Shown: positions 1 to 7,062 of the stretch, piece after piece
Layout of the letters: each line of letters starts with the position of its first letter
Numbering within the stretch: the stretch's first letter is position 1
Source: Chloroflexota bacterium
Lineage (GTDB): Bacteria; Chloroflexota; Dehalococcoidia; Lucifugimonadales; JAPUKM01
Assembly: GCA_027295645.1 (NCBI GenBank)
Contig: JAPUKM010000065.1
Coordinates: 1 to 19,549, forward strand
Direction: 5' to 3'
Length of the DNA stretch: 19,549 bases
Position numbers and translations under genes: made by a program
Notes under the pieces: model-generated
Databases searched by the model: none
Seen by the model: only the letters and a program-made list of their open reading frames with translations
What the model was told of the DNA's origin: nothing

Positions 1-710
1 GCGTCCAGGGAGAAGACGGCCACCCTGGAGGGGAAGAGCTGCTTGAGGCCCTTGACCGCGTGCCCGTCCTCGCTCGTCCCCTGCCAGCCATACTCGCTGT
101 GCATATCGAAAACCAGGTTCACCGCCACGCCCTTTTGCAGGATGCCCGCCAGCAGGATCCGGGTGAGGAATGTCTTGCCCGTGCCGCTCTTGCCGAACAC
201 GCCGTTGGAGCGCTTCACCAGCTCCTCCAGGTCCAGGCAGACCCTCGTCTCCTCCATATCCAGCGGACTGCCGATCCAGATGTGCCGATCGTCCTCGGCG
301 CCGAAGATGGCGTTGATGTCCGACTCGGAGGCCGGGAAGGCCGGCGAGAAGTGGGCGGGAATCGAGCGGGCCGGCTGGGGTCCATCCAGGATGGAGAGGG
401 CGTCCCCGCTGAGGGTCAGCCGCGGAGAGACTCTGGCCACGGCGAAGGCCCCCGTGCCCGATACGATCCTGGCGATGAATGGGTCGTCCACATCGGGAGG
501 GGCCGAGCGCAGCGACGGGTCGGACGCCTCCAGGGCGATGTCGGAGACGATGCCGAAGTAGCGGCTGCCCTGGCCCTGAATGGCGACGAAGCTGCCCACC
601 TTCACCTCCTCGACCGGCGACGCAGCGTTCAACCGGACCTCCAGGCCGTGCTCCAGGGAGCCGCCCACCACCATGCCCAGGGGCCTGATCTCAGGTGCCC
701 CGTCGGTCAT
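1..710 (-). CDS. herA: HerA-type hexameric DNA-translocating ATPase, N-terminal part (3' end outside window)
   Basis: The reading frame is open from the ATG at 710 to the left edge, giving 236 residues with no stop. Residues about 8-60 (PLGMVVGG, then GSFVAIQGQG and YFGIVSDI) look like a HAS-barrel. Residues 173-180 are a Walker A motif, GKSGTGKT, and about 201-208 (FDMHSEYG) fit the strand after it in HerA/FtsK ATPases. Walker B and the arginine finger would lie outside the window. HerA proteins are hexameric motors that work with the NurA nuclease to resect DNA ends. The ATG overlaps the stop of the upstream gene (ATGA), and GGAGG sits 8 nt before it, so the start is secure. nurA lies two genes upstream. 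The sampled DNA here is more GC-rich (about 70%) than the genes to its right. Family assignment is firm; the role in DNA repair is inferred from the family and from nurA. Confidence 0.85.
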   Translation of the reverse strand, partial: MTDGAPEIRPLGMVVGGSLEHGLEVRLNAASPVEEVKVGSFVAIQGQGSRYFGIVSDIALEASDPSLRSAPPDVDDPFIARIVSGTGAFAVARVSPRLTLSGDALSILDGPQPARSIPAHFSPAFPASESDINAIFGAEDDRHIWIGSPLDMEETRVCLDLEELVKRSNGVFGKSGTGKTFLTRILLAGILQKGVAVNLVFDMHSEYGWQGTSEDGHAVKGLKQLFPSRVAVFSLD

Positions 711-1309
711 GGCCGGAGCCTCCGTAGGAGGCTGTTGAGGCGTCGCAGGTCGCTGCTCAGGAGACGTGCCACCTCCTGCCCGGCGGCCATGAGAAAGGAC
801 TCGGAGTCGGAGTGGGCGGCTGCCGCCTGGCGTAGGAACGCGGCGGTCACCTCGTCGGCCAGGGGGGGCTGCCCCTGGAGGAGTAGGGGTAGGAACTCCA
901 AGCGTTGTGTAAAGTCCCGCATCTCCTCGGCATCACAGGCCCGTGCGAAGGCATGGATTCTGGGAGGTAGGGCGGGAAGGTATTGATGAAAGCCGTTGTC
1001 TCCCCGGTGGCCCACAATGATGGCCTGGACCTCCGTGCGAAGGAGTTTTTCCAGTTGAGGATTACTCTGATAGACCGCCTCCGAATCCGGTTGGTCCCGT
1101 CCACGTGCCACGGGGCGGCGAGCCGGGTCTATGGAGGCCGTGGTCACGTTGCGTACCACCGCCAGGATCTCCGGGCCGTCCGTCCTGACGAGCGTTCCCA
1201 GCGGTGCGCCGACGTGTAGCTGATAGCAGTGAATGGTGAACTCGGCGCTGGAGGCCTCGACCACCTCGCCGAGACGGCTGAGATCGTGCGCTTCGAGGGG
1301 TGACGACAA
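707..1309 (-). CDS. HAS-barrel domain protein of the NurA-HerA cluster
   Basis: This 200-residue protein is encoded between nurA and herA. Residues about 12-62 (LGEVVEASSAEFTIHC, then PLGTLVRT and ILAVVRNVTT) have the HAS-barrel pattern found at the N-terminus of HerA and related ATPases, where it mediates protein contacts. There is no Walker motif, so it is not an ATPase. The C-terminal third (about 145-200) is helical and ends in an arginine-rich stretch (residues 189-199). The start is TTG at 1309, supported by AGGAG with 7 nt spacing and by the match beginning soon after. It begins 17 nt after the nurA stop and its TGA overlaps the herA ATG. It may be an adaptor of the nuclease-motor complex; this is inference. 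Domain call is moderately sure, function unknown. Confidence 0.75.
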   Translation of the reverse strand: MSSPLEAHDLSRLGEVVEASSAEFTIHCYQLHVGAPLGTLVRTDGPEILAVVRNVTTASIDPARRPVARGRDQPDSEAVYQSNPQLEKLLRTEVQAIIVGHRGDNGFHQYLPALPPRIHAFARACDAEEMRDFTQRLEFLPLLLQGQPPLADEVTAAFLRQAAAAHSDSESFLMAAGQEVARLLSSDLRRLNSLLRRLRP

Positions 1310-1316
1310 TGCTTTG

Positions 1317-1321
1317 CTCCT
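1317..1321 (-). promoter_or_regulatory. Shine-Dalgarno AGGAG for the TTG start of the HAS-barrel gene
   Basis: On the minus strand AGGAG lies 7 nt upstream of the TTG at 1309, in the short gap after the nurA stop. It decides in favour of the TTG start, since there is no ATG or GTG near the beginning of the conserved part. Confidence 0.6.
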
Positions 1322-1326
1322 GCCTG

Positions 1327-2529
1327 CTACAGCGACCGCTGCCGTTTGGAGCGGGCCTTCTCGGAAGTGTAAACGGGAAGGTGTCGCTCCGCCAAGGCAT
1401 CCTCCACCATTCGCCGGAACAGTTCTCTGTCCTGCCCGGTGATCACCGCCTGCTCATGAGCCTCCATGATGGCAACGGGGTAACCCAGGCCTCTCCGGCA
1501 CTGGTCCAAAATGAGGGAGTGGCTCAGGTTCAGGAGCGTCTCATCCTGGGCCACCCAGGCTGGGACCTCCACCCGTGCCATCTCCTCCCCGACGTTCAGG
1601 TAATAGAAGGCGACGGCATGATCGCCGTAGTACTCCTCCACTATGGAGGAGGTGCTGGTGAACAGCTCTGACCGCTCACCGGGGGAGAGCGTGTTTGCGA
1701 ACAGCTCTCTGTCCAGGAGGCCGCCTACGGAATCGCACGGGCGTTGACCGGCTTGGAGGCGGCCACAGTGCTGGTCGCAGTTGACCGGGTCGTAGGGGCA
1801 GACCGCCAGACGGAGGGCATCGGCGACGCCCGTGCTGCCGGGGAGACTGATGTAGGCCGCCAGGGCCAGCGGCTGCCTTGAAGCCACGGCCTTGAGGCGG
1901 TCCAAGGCCGGAAGGAGACCCTGGTCGATGAAGGCTCGGCGCACGTAGTCGGGGTATGCCTGGATTGTGGGGCCCCACAGAATAAGTGAGCCGTCCACCA
2001 GGGCCAGGGTCGCCGTATCGTCGGCGCTCTCCTCTGCCAGCTCCGCCAGGGCGGCTAGCTCCTCCACAGAGCTCTTGAGCCCCAGGAGTGCTCCCTCCAT
2101 GAGTTGCTCCCGGGTGCTGTCGGGGTCGGTTAGGGCCAGCTGGTCGTCGCCGGTGTAGAGGTGAGGTGTGCTGTCCAGTCGTGCGTCCGGCGTAGCGCCG
2201 TAGCGAAGGAGGACCTTTGAGATGTTGAGCAACGCGCACCGCACAGGGAGGTGGCGGTCGATGTCTATGCGGGAGCCGTCCGTAGCCAGAGCGCGGTAGT
2301 CCGGCGGTGGCAGGGTAGGGGAGTGGTGTGCCGCCGGGTTGAGCGGGAACGCTGGCACGGGCCAGGCGAACCTTCCCTGGGTGCGTTTACCGTTGATGGC
2401 GTCTGCATCGGCGGAGCGTAGCTGCTGGATGGCCTGCTGAAGGCGGGCGTGGTGCTGAGCGGTCTGGCTCTGCAGGTTCGATGCCAGGGCATCCAGCTGG
2501 GACTGAACGCCATGGATGTCCAGGCCCAT
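1327..2529 (-). CDS. nurA: NurA-domain DNA-end-processing nuclease
   Basis: The protein has 400 residues. It carries the NurA hallmarks: ATDGS at 82-86 and LVDGS at 177-181, whose aspartates are expected to bind Mn2+, and a late block YPVAIMEAHEQAVI (350-363) containing the conserved histidine. NurA is a 5'-3' exonuclease/endonuclease that works with the HerA motor in resecting double-strand breaks, best known in archaea. A herA-type ATPase lies two genes downstream in the same apparent operon. Residues 244-265 hold four cysteines (C244, C251, C255, C265) in a short segment, which suggests a metal or Fe-S site. The start ATG has GAGG 6 nt upstream, and the gene begins 2 nt after the selB stop, so translation may be coupled. 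Confidence 0.85.
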   Translation of the reverse strand: MGLDIHGVQSQLDALASNLQSQTAQHHARLQQAIQQLRSADADAINGKRTQGRFAWPVPAFPLNPAAHHSPTLPPPDYRALATDGSRIDIDRHLPVRCALLNISKVLLRYGATPDARLDSTPHLYTGDDQLALTDPDSTREQLMEGALLGLKSSVEELAALAELAEESADDTATLALVDGSLILWGPTIQAYPDYVRRAFIDQGLLPALDRLKAVASRQPLALAAYISLPGSTGVADALRLAVCPYDPVNCDQHCGRLQAGQRPCDSVGGLLDRELFANTLSPGERSELFTSTSSIVEEYYGDHAVAFYYLNVGEEMARVEVPAWVAQDETLLNLSHSLILDQCRRGLGYPVAIMEAHEQAVITGQDRELFRRMVEDALAERHLPVYTSEKARSKRQRSL

Positions 2530-2531
2530 GA

Positions 2532-4394
2532 TTACCTCAGCACCCGGTCGTCACCGACGCGGCGGGTGATACGTTGCTGGTCCAGATGCTCCATAAGGGC
2601 CAGCGCGTACTTGCGACTTGTATTGAACAGGTCACGCACCTCTGCGACCGTGATTTTACCGTTGCTCTTGAGGTGTTCAGTGATCCTGTCCACCATCTCC
2701 TGATACGCGGGTGCGCTGAAGACCACAGTCTCGCTCACCTTCACCACCTTGTTCTCCTTCTCCAGCAGATTCAGCAGGTCTGATTCAGGCGGCTCCGCAG
2801 TTGGCGGCGAGTAGAGGTTCGACTCTAGGAGGCGGACATAGTCGTCCATCAGGCGGCGCTGCTCCGGGCTCGGCGCAATGCGATGATCCGGTAGGTGGAC
2901 GGATGGGCCGTCGATGACCAGGACACCCTCATTCACAAGGCGCTGGACCGCCATGGCCGAGACCTGGGTATTCAGGCCAAGACGCCCACGGATTTCTTCC
3001 CGGGGCGCACCGAGACGAAGCGGAAACTGGCGGTGGTACGCCTCCAAGACTGAGCGCACCTTTTCTATGATCGAGGTCCAGGCAGAAGAGGACAACAGGA
3101 TGGTCGAGCTGGTAAGTGCTCCGTTGGTTAGAGTGAGGACCGTGCCCTCCTCCATCATCGTCTGAAGCCGAGCCCGGATGTCTCCCGTAGATATGTTGAC
3201 CTGACGGGCCAACGACTCCAAGTTCAACGGCCCTGAACTCTGGAGTGCTTGAAGAAGCACCTCCTCTGTGGGTCCCTCCTGAAGGACGGCGAGGCGGGAC
3301 AGAGTGGGAGCATGAAGCCGTCGGTGACGCTTTGCGTGGGGTTCCACCACACTGCCACCGCCCAGTGTGCTCTCCGATGAGCGGATGACGAAGAGGTCCC
3401 CCTTCACCAGGGCGATGGGGCGTTCCAATCTGAGCTGGGCCCATCCCTCTTCGCCAGGGAGGAGCTGGTTCTGGTCCAGCAGGCGTACCTTGGCTAAGGT
3501 CTCGCTGGTCCCGATGTGGAGAGAGACGGTGGTGTTGTGCTTCAGCGGCCGGGGGACATCCTTTATCAGCCGTAAATGGACATCCATTGCAATGGTGGGC
3601 CGGAGCCAGCCTGGGATGGTGAGCACATCCCCGCGCTGCACCTCGTTGTGGGAGACCCCGGAGAGGTTCACAGCTGTCCTGGTACCTGGTTGGGCGATTT
3701 CCACGGACGTGCGGTGGGTCTGGAGGCCCCTGATACGGGCCCGCTTTTGCGCCAGGGTTAGATCTACCTCCTGGCCAAGGGTGAGCGCACCGTCGATGAG
3801 CGTTCCGGTGACCACCGTTCCGAAGCCACTCATGACGAAGGACCGATCGATGGCCAGGCGGGGGCGTCCCATATCCTTACGAGGCTCCGAGGCCTCCAGC
3901 GTCTCATCAATGCCGACCAGTAGTTCCTGCAGGCCATGGCTGGTGTAGGCTGACACGCTATAGATGGGAGAGCCCTCCAGCGTGGTGCCTTTTAGGATGT
4001 CCTCCACCTCAGCGGATACCAGGTCCAGCCAGTCCTGGTCCACCAGGTCGCTCTTAGTTATAGCAACGATACCTCGCTTCACCTCGAGCAGGTCCAGGAT
4101 GGCGAGGTGCTCCCTGGTCTGTGGCATGATTGCCTCGTCCGCGGCGACCACCAGGAGTGCCAGGTCAATGCCACCGACGCCGGCGAGCATGTTCCTGATG
4201 AAGCGCTCGTGGCCTGGTACATCGACGATGCTGACCTGACGTCCGCTGGGGAGGGCAAGCCAGGCAAATCCCAGGTCTATGGTCATGCCCCGCTCCTTCT
4301 CCTCGCGAAGCCGGTCGGGGTCGATGCCGGTGAGGACCTTGACGAGAGCTGACTTGCCGTGGTCGACGTGGCCTGCGGTACCGATGACGAACAT
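2532..4394 (-). CDS. selB: Selenocysteine-specific translation elongation factor SelB
   Basis: SelB is a GTPase that brings selenocysteyl-tRNA(Sec) to the ribosome at UGA codons marked by a SECIS hairpin. The 620 residues show the complete G domain: P-loop GHVDHGKS at 8-15, GMTID at 36-40, DVPGH at 58-62, TKSD at 113-116 and SVSA at 146-149. EF-Tu-like barrel domains follow (for example FVMSGFGTVVTGT about 186-198), then a C-terminal part of winged helices. The last of these, about 585-620 (RKYALALMEHLD then RRVGDDRVLR), matches the SECIS-binding end of the family. Length is normal. A plausible promoter lies in the 86-nt gap upstream. selA, selD, selC and any selenoprotein gene are not in this window, and no gene here needs an in-frame UGA to be complete. 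Confidence 0.95.
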   Translation of the reverse strand: MFVIGTAGHVDHGKSALVKVLTGIDPDRLREEKERGMTIDLGFAWLALPSGRQVSIVDVPGHERFIRNMLAGVGGIDLALLVVAADEAIMPQTREHLAILDLLEVKRGIVAITKSDLVDQDWLDLVSAEVEDILKGTTLEGSPIYSVSAYTSHGLQELLVGIDETLEASEPRKDMGRPRLAIDRSFVMSGFGTVVTGTLIDGALTLGQEVDLTLAQKRARIRGLQTHRTSVEIAQPGTRTAVNLSGVSHNEVQRGDVLTIPGWLRPTIAMDVHLRLIKDVPRPLKHNTTVSLHIGTSETLAKVRLLDQNQLLPGEEGWAQLRLERPIALVKGDLFVIRSSESTLGGGSVVEPHAKRHRRLHAPTLSRLAVLQEGPTEEVLLQALQSSGPLNLESLARQVNISTGDIRARLQTMMEEGTVLTLTNGALTSSTILLSSSAWTSIIEKVRSVLEAYHRQFPLRLGAPREEIRGRLGLNTQVSAMAVQRLVNEGVLVIDGPSVHLPDHRIAPSPEQRRLMDDYVRLLESNLYSPPTAEPPESDLLNLLEKENKVVKVSETVVFSAPAYQEMVDRITEHLKSNGKITVAEVRDLFNTSRKYALALMEHLDQQRITRRVGDDRVLR

Positions 4395-4427
4395 GGAGTA
4401 TGCCTACGAACTGCTGTGGGTACGAGC

Positions 4428-4456
4428 AGGATAGCACAGGGGTATGGGGTCGGCAA
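4428..4456 (-). promoter_or_regulatory. Putative sigma-70 promoter for selB-nurA-HAS-herA
   Basis: Read on the minus strand, TTGCCG (4456-4451) is followed after 17 nt by TATCCT (4433-4428). The -10 is preceded by TGC, making an extended -10. Each hexamer matches 4 of 6 consensus bases. Transcription would start near 4421, about 27 nt before the selB ATG. The same nine bases, TGCTATCCT, recur upstream of hemW. Confidence 0.45.
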
Positions 4457-4480
4457 AGAAAGCGGAGCTACATAATAGCC

Positions 4481-5758
4481 CTATGTCAGAAATCGCTGGA
4501 ACACCTCGTTGCCTAGGAGCCGGCCTCTGGGGGTCAGTAATAGGCGGTCGCCGTTCCACTGGAGAAGACCAAACTCCTCTAACTCCTGGATCGCAGCGCC
4601 GAACACATCCATGAGCGTTTGCCCAAAGCGAGCATTGAAACCGTCTCCGGTAACACCATCCGTTAGACGCAGGCCCAGCATCATCGTTTCTCCCATCTCC
4701 AGGCGCGCGTCCACCCGCTCCATCATGTCTACCGGGCCGTCTCGAAGAGCGGACGGGAAATCCTTCGGGGTGGATGCGCCGGCGGCTCGAAGACTAACCC
4801 GCTTGATGTATTCTCTTGGCGAGGAGAGGTTGGCGAACCGGTGCCCCTGAAGGTAGGAATGGGCGCCGGGGCCAACGCCAAGGTACGACTGGTTGCGCCA
4901 GTAGCTAAGGTTATGGCGACAGGCATGCCCGGGGAGTGCCCAGTTGGAGATCTCGTAATGCTCGAAGCCGGAGCGACCTGCTATCTCTTCGGCCAGTTCG
5001 TACATATCGGCTGCCAGGTCCGGATCCGGCGTGGGTACACTGCCGTCGCGGACCCAGGCCTCCAGGGGAGTGCCCTCCTCCAGAGTAAGGCAGTACAGTG
5101 ACAGGTGCCGGGGCCCCAGGGCGATGGTGTCTTGCAGTGTTCGCCGCCACTGGTCGATGCTCTGGTCTGGCAGGCCGTACATCAGGTCCAGGTTGACATC
5201 GTCGAATCCCGCTGCTTGGGCATATCCGAAGGCATCCACGGCATCCTGTGATGTGTGGCGACGTCCAAGGAGTCGCAGAAGCTCATCATCCAAGCTCTGC
5301 ACACCAATGCTGATGCGGTTGACTCCGGCGGCCCTCCAGCGAGCCAATCTCTCCATCGTGACATCGCCTGGGTTGCTCTCAAGAGTGATCTCGGCGTTAG
5401 CAGCGAGGGTGAAGGCGGACCGCACGGTGCTCAACAGCCGTCCGATGTGCTCCGGCGGCACGTAGGAGGGGGTGCCGCCACCGAAGAAGATGGTGCCGAT
5501 GGGCACCGGCCCCAGGGTGACAGACCACAGGCCTACCTCTTGGATCAGGGCGTCGATGTAGGTGGGTATGAGCTGTTCGATGCCGGCGTAGGTGTTGAAA
5601 TCGCAGTAGGGGCACTTGGTCTCGCAGAATGGGATGTGGATGTAGAGTGCCAGGGGTTCCTGCTCCCCAGGGGCTATTGGATTGCCTTTCTGAACTGAAG
5701 GAGAGGATTTGATTGTGCTTCTCATTTTTTGTTGCGGCATAGCTTTGGTTGGTAGCAT
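4481..5758 (-). CDS. hemW: HemW, radical-SAM haem chaperone (formerly called oxygen-independent coproporphyrinogen oxidase-like)
   Basis: The radical-SAM cluster motif is CETKCPYCDF, with C45, C49 and C52 binding the 4Fe-4S cluster. It is followed by FGGGTPS (93-99) for SAM binding and by RISIGVQS and LDLMYGLPDQ, all typical of the HemN/HemW family. The phenylalanine after the third cysteine spacing (CDFN) is the HemW pattern; true HemN has a further cysteine there. The final 100 residues form the HemW C-terminal domain. HemW binds haem and is thought to insert it into respiratory enzymes. The first ~35 residues precede the usual family start and are low in conserved features. Methionines at 7 and 12 are alternative starts, so the N-terminus is uncertain. 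The gene follows ychF by about 100 nt. Confidence 0.9.
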   Translation of the reverse strand: MLPTKAMPQQKMRSTIKSSPSVQKGNPIAPGEQEPLALYIHIPFCETKCPYCDFNTYAGIEQLIPTYIDALIQEVGLWSVTLGPVPIGTIFFGGGTPSYVPPEHIGRLLSTVRSAFTLAANAEITLESNPGDVTMERLARWRAAGVNRISIGVQSLDDELLRLLGRRHTSQDAVDAFGYAQAAGFDDVNLDLMYGLPDQSIDQWRRTLQDTIALGPRHLSLYCLTLEEGTPLEAWVRDGSVPTPDPDLAADMYELAEEIAGRSGFEHYEISNWALPGHACRHNLSYWRNQSYLGVGPGAHSYLQGHRFANLSSPREYIKRVSLRAAGASTPKDFPSALRDGPVDMMERVDARLEMGETMMLGLRLTDGVTGDGFNARFGQTLMDVFGAAIQELEEFGLLQWNGDRLLLTPRGRLLGNEVFQRFLT

Positions 5759-5833
5759 CCGTACTCTTAGCTTTTCTCTGTCGCCCTCCTTATGTAGGCC
5801 CTGAACTCGGTTCTTTGTCAGGAAGGCGTAAAA

Positions 5834-5842
5834 AGGATAGCA
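5834..5842 (-). promoter_or_regulatory. Possible extended -10 element upstream of hemW
   Basis: On the minus strand TGCTATCCT occurs in the 101-nt gap between ychF and hemW, identical to the extended -10 proposed for selB. No good -35 hexamer is seen 16-18 nt upstream, so this could be chance. It would give a leader of about 70 nt that contains a strong AAGGAGG (5791-5785) with no start codon close to it. Confidence 0.3.
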
Positions 5843-5859
5843 GGGATGAGCTAAATGGC

Positions 5860-6963
5860 CTATACGTTGAAAAGGAAGTTTATAACGTCGCCGTCCTGCA
5901 CAGGATTGGTGCGGCCCTCCGACCGGAGTAGACCCTGTCGTCGGGATTCGGCGATGCCGCCGCAGCGTGCCAGGTCGTCGTAGGCAACCACCTCGGCCCG
6001 GATAAAGCCGCGCTCAATGTCGGAGTGGATGTGCCTTGCCGCCAGTGATGCCGGCTCGTTTTTTGTCACGGTCCAAGCCTTCACTTCATCTGGACCGACG
6101 GTAAAGAAGGAGTCCAGGCCCAGGAGGTGGTAGGAGATTCGGATCATCATTCCGGCGCCGGACTCGCCGGCATTCATCGACTCGCGGAACTGCCGCTCCT
6201 CCTCCAGGTCCATTTGAGCCAGCTCCATCTCCAGCTTTCCACACATAGCTGCCGTCCCCACGCCAGGGCGGCCGAGACGGGTGGCCATCTCCTTTTCCAA
6301 GGCATTGATGCTGGGTAGCTGCTCCTCACCGATGTTGAACAGGATGAGAAGGGGCTTCTCCGTGAGGAATTGGTAATCGGCTATAGATCGTCGCTCGTCG
6401 GAGGAGAGGTCTTGTTCCCGTATGGGTGTATCAGCCTCCAGACCGTCCTTGAGCCGGGTTATCAGGATACCGTCTCGTCGAATCCTGTCCCGGTCACCGG
6501 CCTTGGCCGTCTTCAGTTCTTTCTGTAGCCGTTGCTCTCTGCGCTCCAGAATGGCCAGGTCGGAGAAGGCCAGCTCCAACTGCATTGAGGCCAGATCCCG
6601 GTAGGGGTCTACTGTACCTTCCGGGTGAGGCACCGATGGGGACTCAAAGGAGCGGACAGTGAGGAGCAGAGCATCGGACTGCTGGAGGGTGTTCAGCATC
6701 TGTCCGCCGATGCCTTGGGTTTTGTCCTTCCCCTCTGGATACGCCGAAATATCGACGTACTGGACCTCCGCAGGGGCTACCCGTTGTGGGTTAAACATCT
6801 CTATCAGAGTGTCCAGTCGCGGGTCGGGGACCTTGGCTATGCCCAAATTTGGCTTTCCAGGCGACTGAGGAGCGGCAGTTTCGGCCCGGCCACGGGTAAG
6901 CGCATTGAATACGGTGGTCTTACCGCTCTGGGGTATCCCGATAATTCCGAGGCCGATACTCAC
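5860..6963 (-). CDS. ychF: YchF/Obg-family GTPase, divergent (DUF933/TGS C-terminal domain)
   Basis: This 367-residue protein has a P-loop GIPQSGKTT at 9-17, a central coiled-coil-prone segment (about 130-180), the YchF-type base-recognition motif NIGE (210-213) in place of NKxD, and a C-terminal TGS/DUF933 domain (about 278-367: FTVGPDEVKAWTV, GDVINFLF). YchF proteins bind ribosomes and hydrolyse ATP and GTP. Unlike canonical YchF, the switch region reads DISAYPEGKD (71-80) instead of DIAGLVKGA, so the G3 glycine is lost; the P-loop also differs from the usual GLPNVGKST. The start is GTG at 6963. A stop codon in the same frame 21 nt upstream rules out a longer protein. No Shine-Dalgarno lies at the right distance, but a four-codon ORF overlaps the GTG. 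It is transcribed divergently from holA. Confidence 0.88.
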   Translation of the reverse strand: MSIGLGIIGIPQSGKTTVFNALTRGRAETAAPQSPGKPNLGIAKVPDPRLDTLIEMFNPQRVAPAEVQYVDISAYPEGKDKTQGIGGQMLNTLQQSDALLLTVRSFESPSVPHPEGTVDPYRDLASMQLELAFSDLAILERREQRLQKELKTAKAGDRDRIRRDGILITRLKDGLEADTPIREQDLSSDERRSIADYQFLTEKPLLILFNIGEEQLPSINALEKEMATRLGRPGVGTAAMCGKLEMELAQMDLEEERQFRESMNAGESGAGMMIRISYHLLGLDSFFTVGPDEVKAWTVTKNEPASLAARHIHSDIERGFIRAEVVAYDDLARCGGIAESRRQGLLRSEGRTNPVQDGDVINFLFNV

Positions 6964-6974
6964 GATTGATTCAT
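6960..6974 (-). other. Four-codon leader ORF overlapping the ychF start
   Basis: On the minus strand ATG AAT CAA TCG TGA begins 12 nt after AGGAG (6991-6987). Its TGA shares bases with the GTG start of ychF (GTGA). The layout resembles translational coupling in overlapping operon genes, here with a minimal ORF. It could equally be coincidence. Confidence 0.3.
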
Positions 6975-7018
6975 CTGCTGACTACTCTCCTATTACCCCT
7001 ACTTTCCGCTGTTCAACC

Positions 7019-7028
7019 ATTATATACT
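7019..7028. promoter_or_regulatory. Overlapping divergent -10 elements between ychF and holA
   Basis: The AT-rich core ATTATATACT contains a perfect TATAAT on the minus strand (7024-7019, towards ychF) and TATACT on the plus strand (7023-7028, towards holA). Clear -35 hexamers are not seen at standard spacing on either side. As the only AT-rich spot in the 99-nt divergent gap, it is the best promoter candidate for both genes. Confidence 0.35.
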
Positions 7029-7062
7029 CGTTGCAGACCCTAAAAGGAACGCACCTATCTGT

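Noticed and set aside
60..986. Long plus-strand ORF of 308 codons opposite herA and the HAS-barrel gene
   Set aside because: The translation is arginine- and histidine-rich without recognisable motifs, while the opposite strand gives clear HAS-barrel and Walker A sequences. High GC lengthens open frames on the non-coding strand.
1..2529. Reading the HerA-NurA block as an anti-phage defence system
   Set aside because: Defence HerA systems pair the ATPase with Sir2 or DUF4297-type effectors. Here the partner is NurA in a housekeeping neighbourhood with no mobile-element signs, so DNA repair is the simpler reading.
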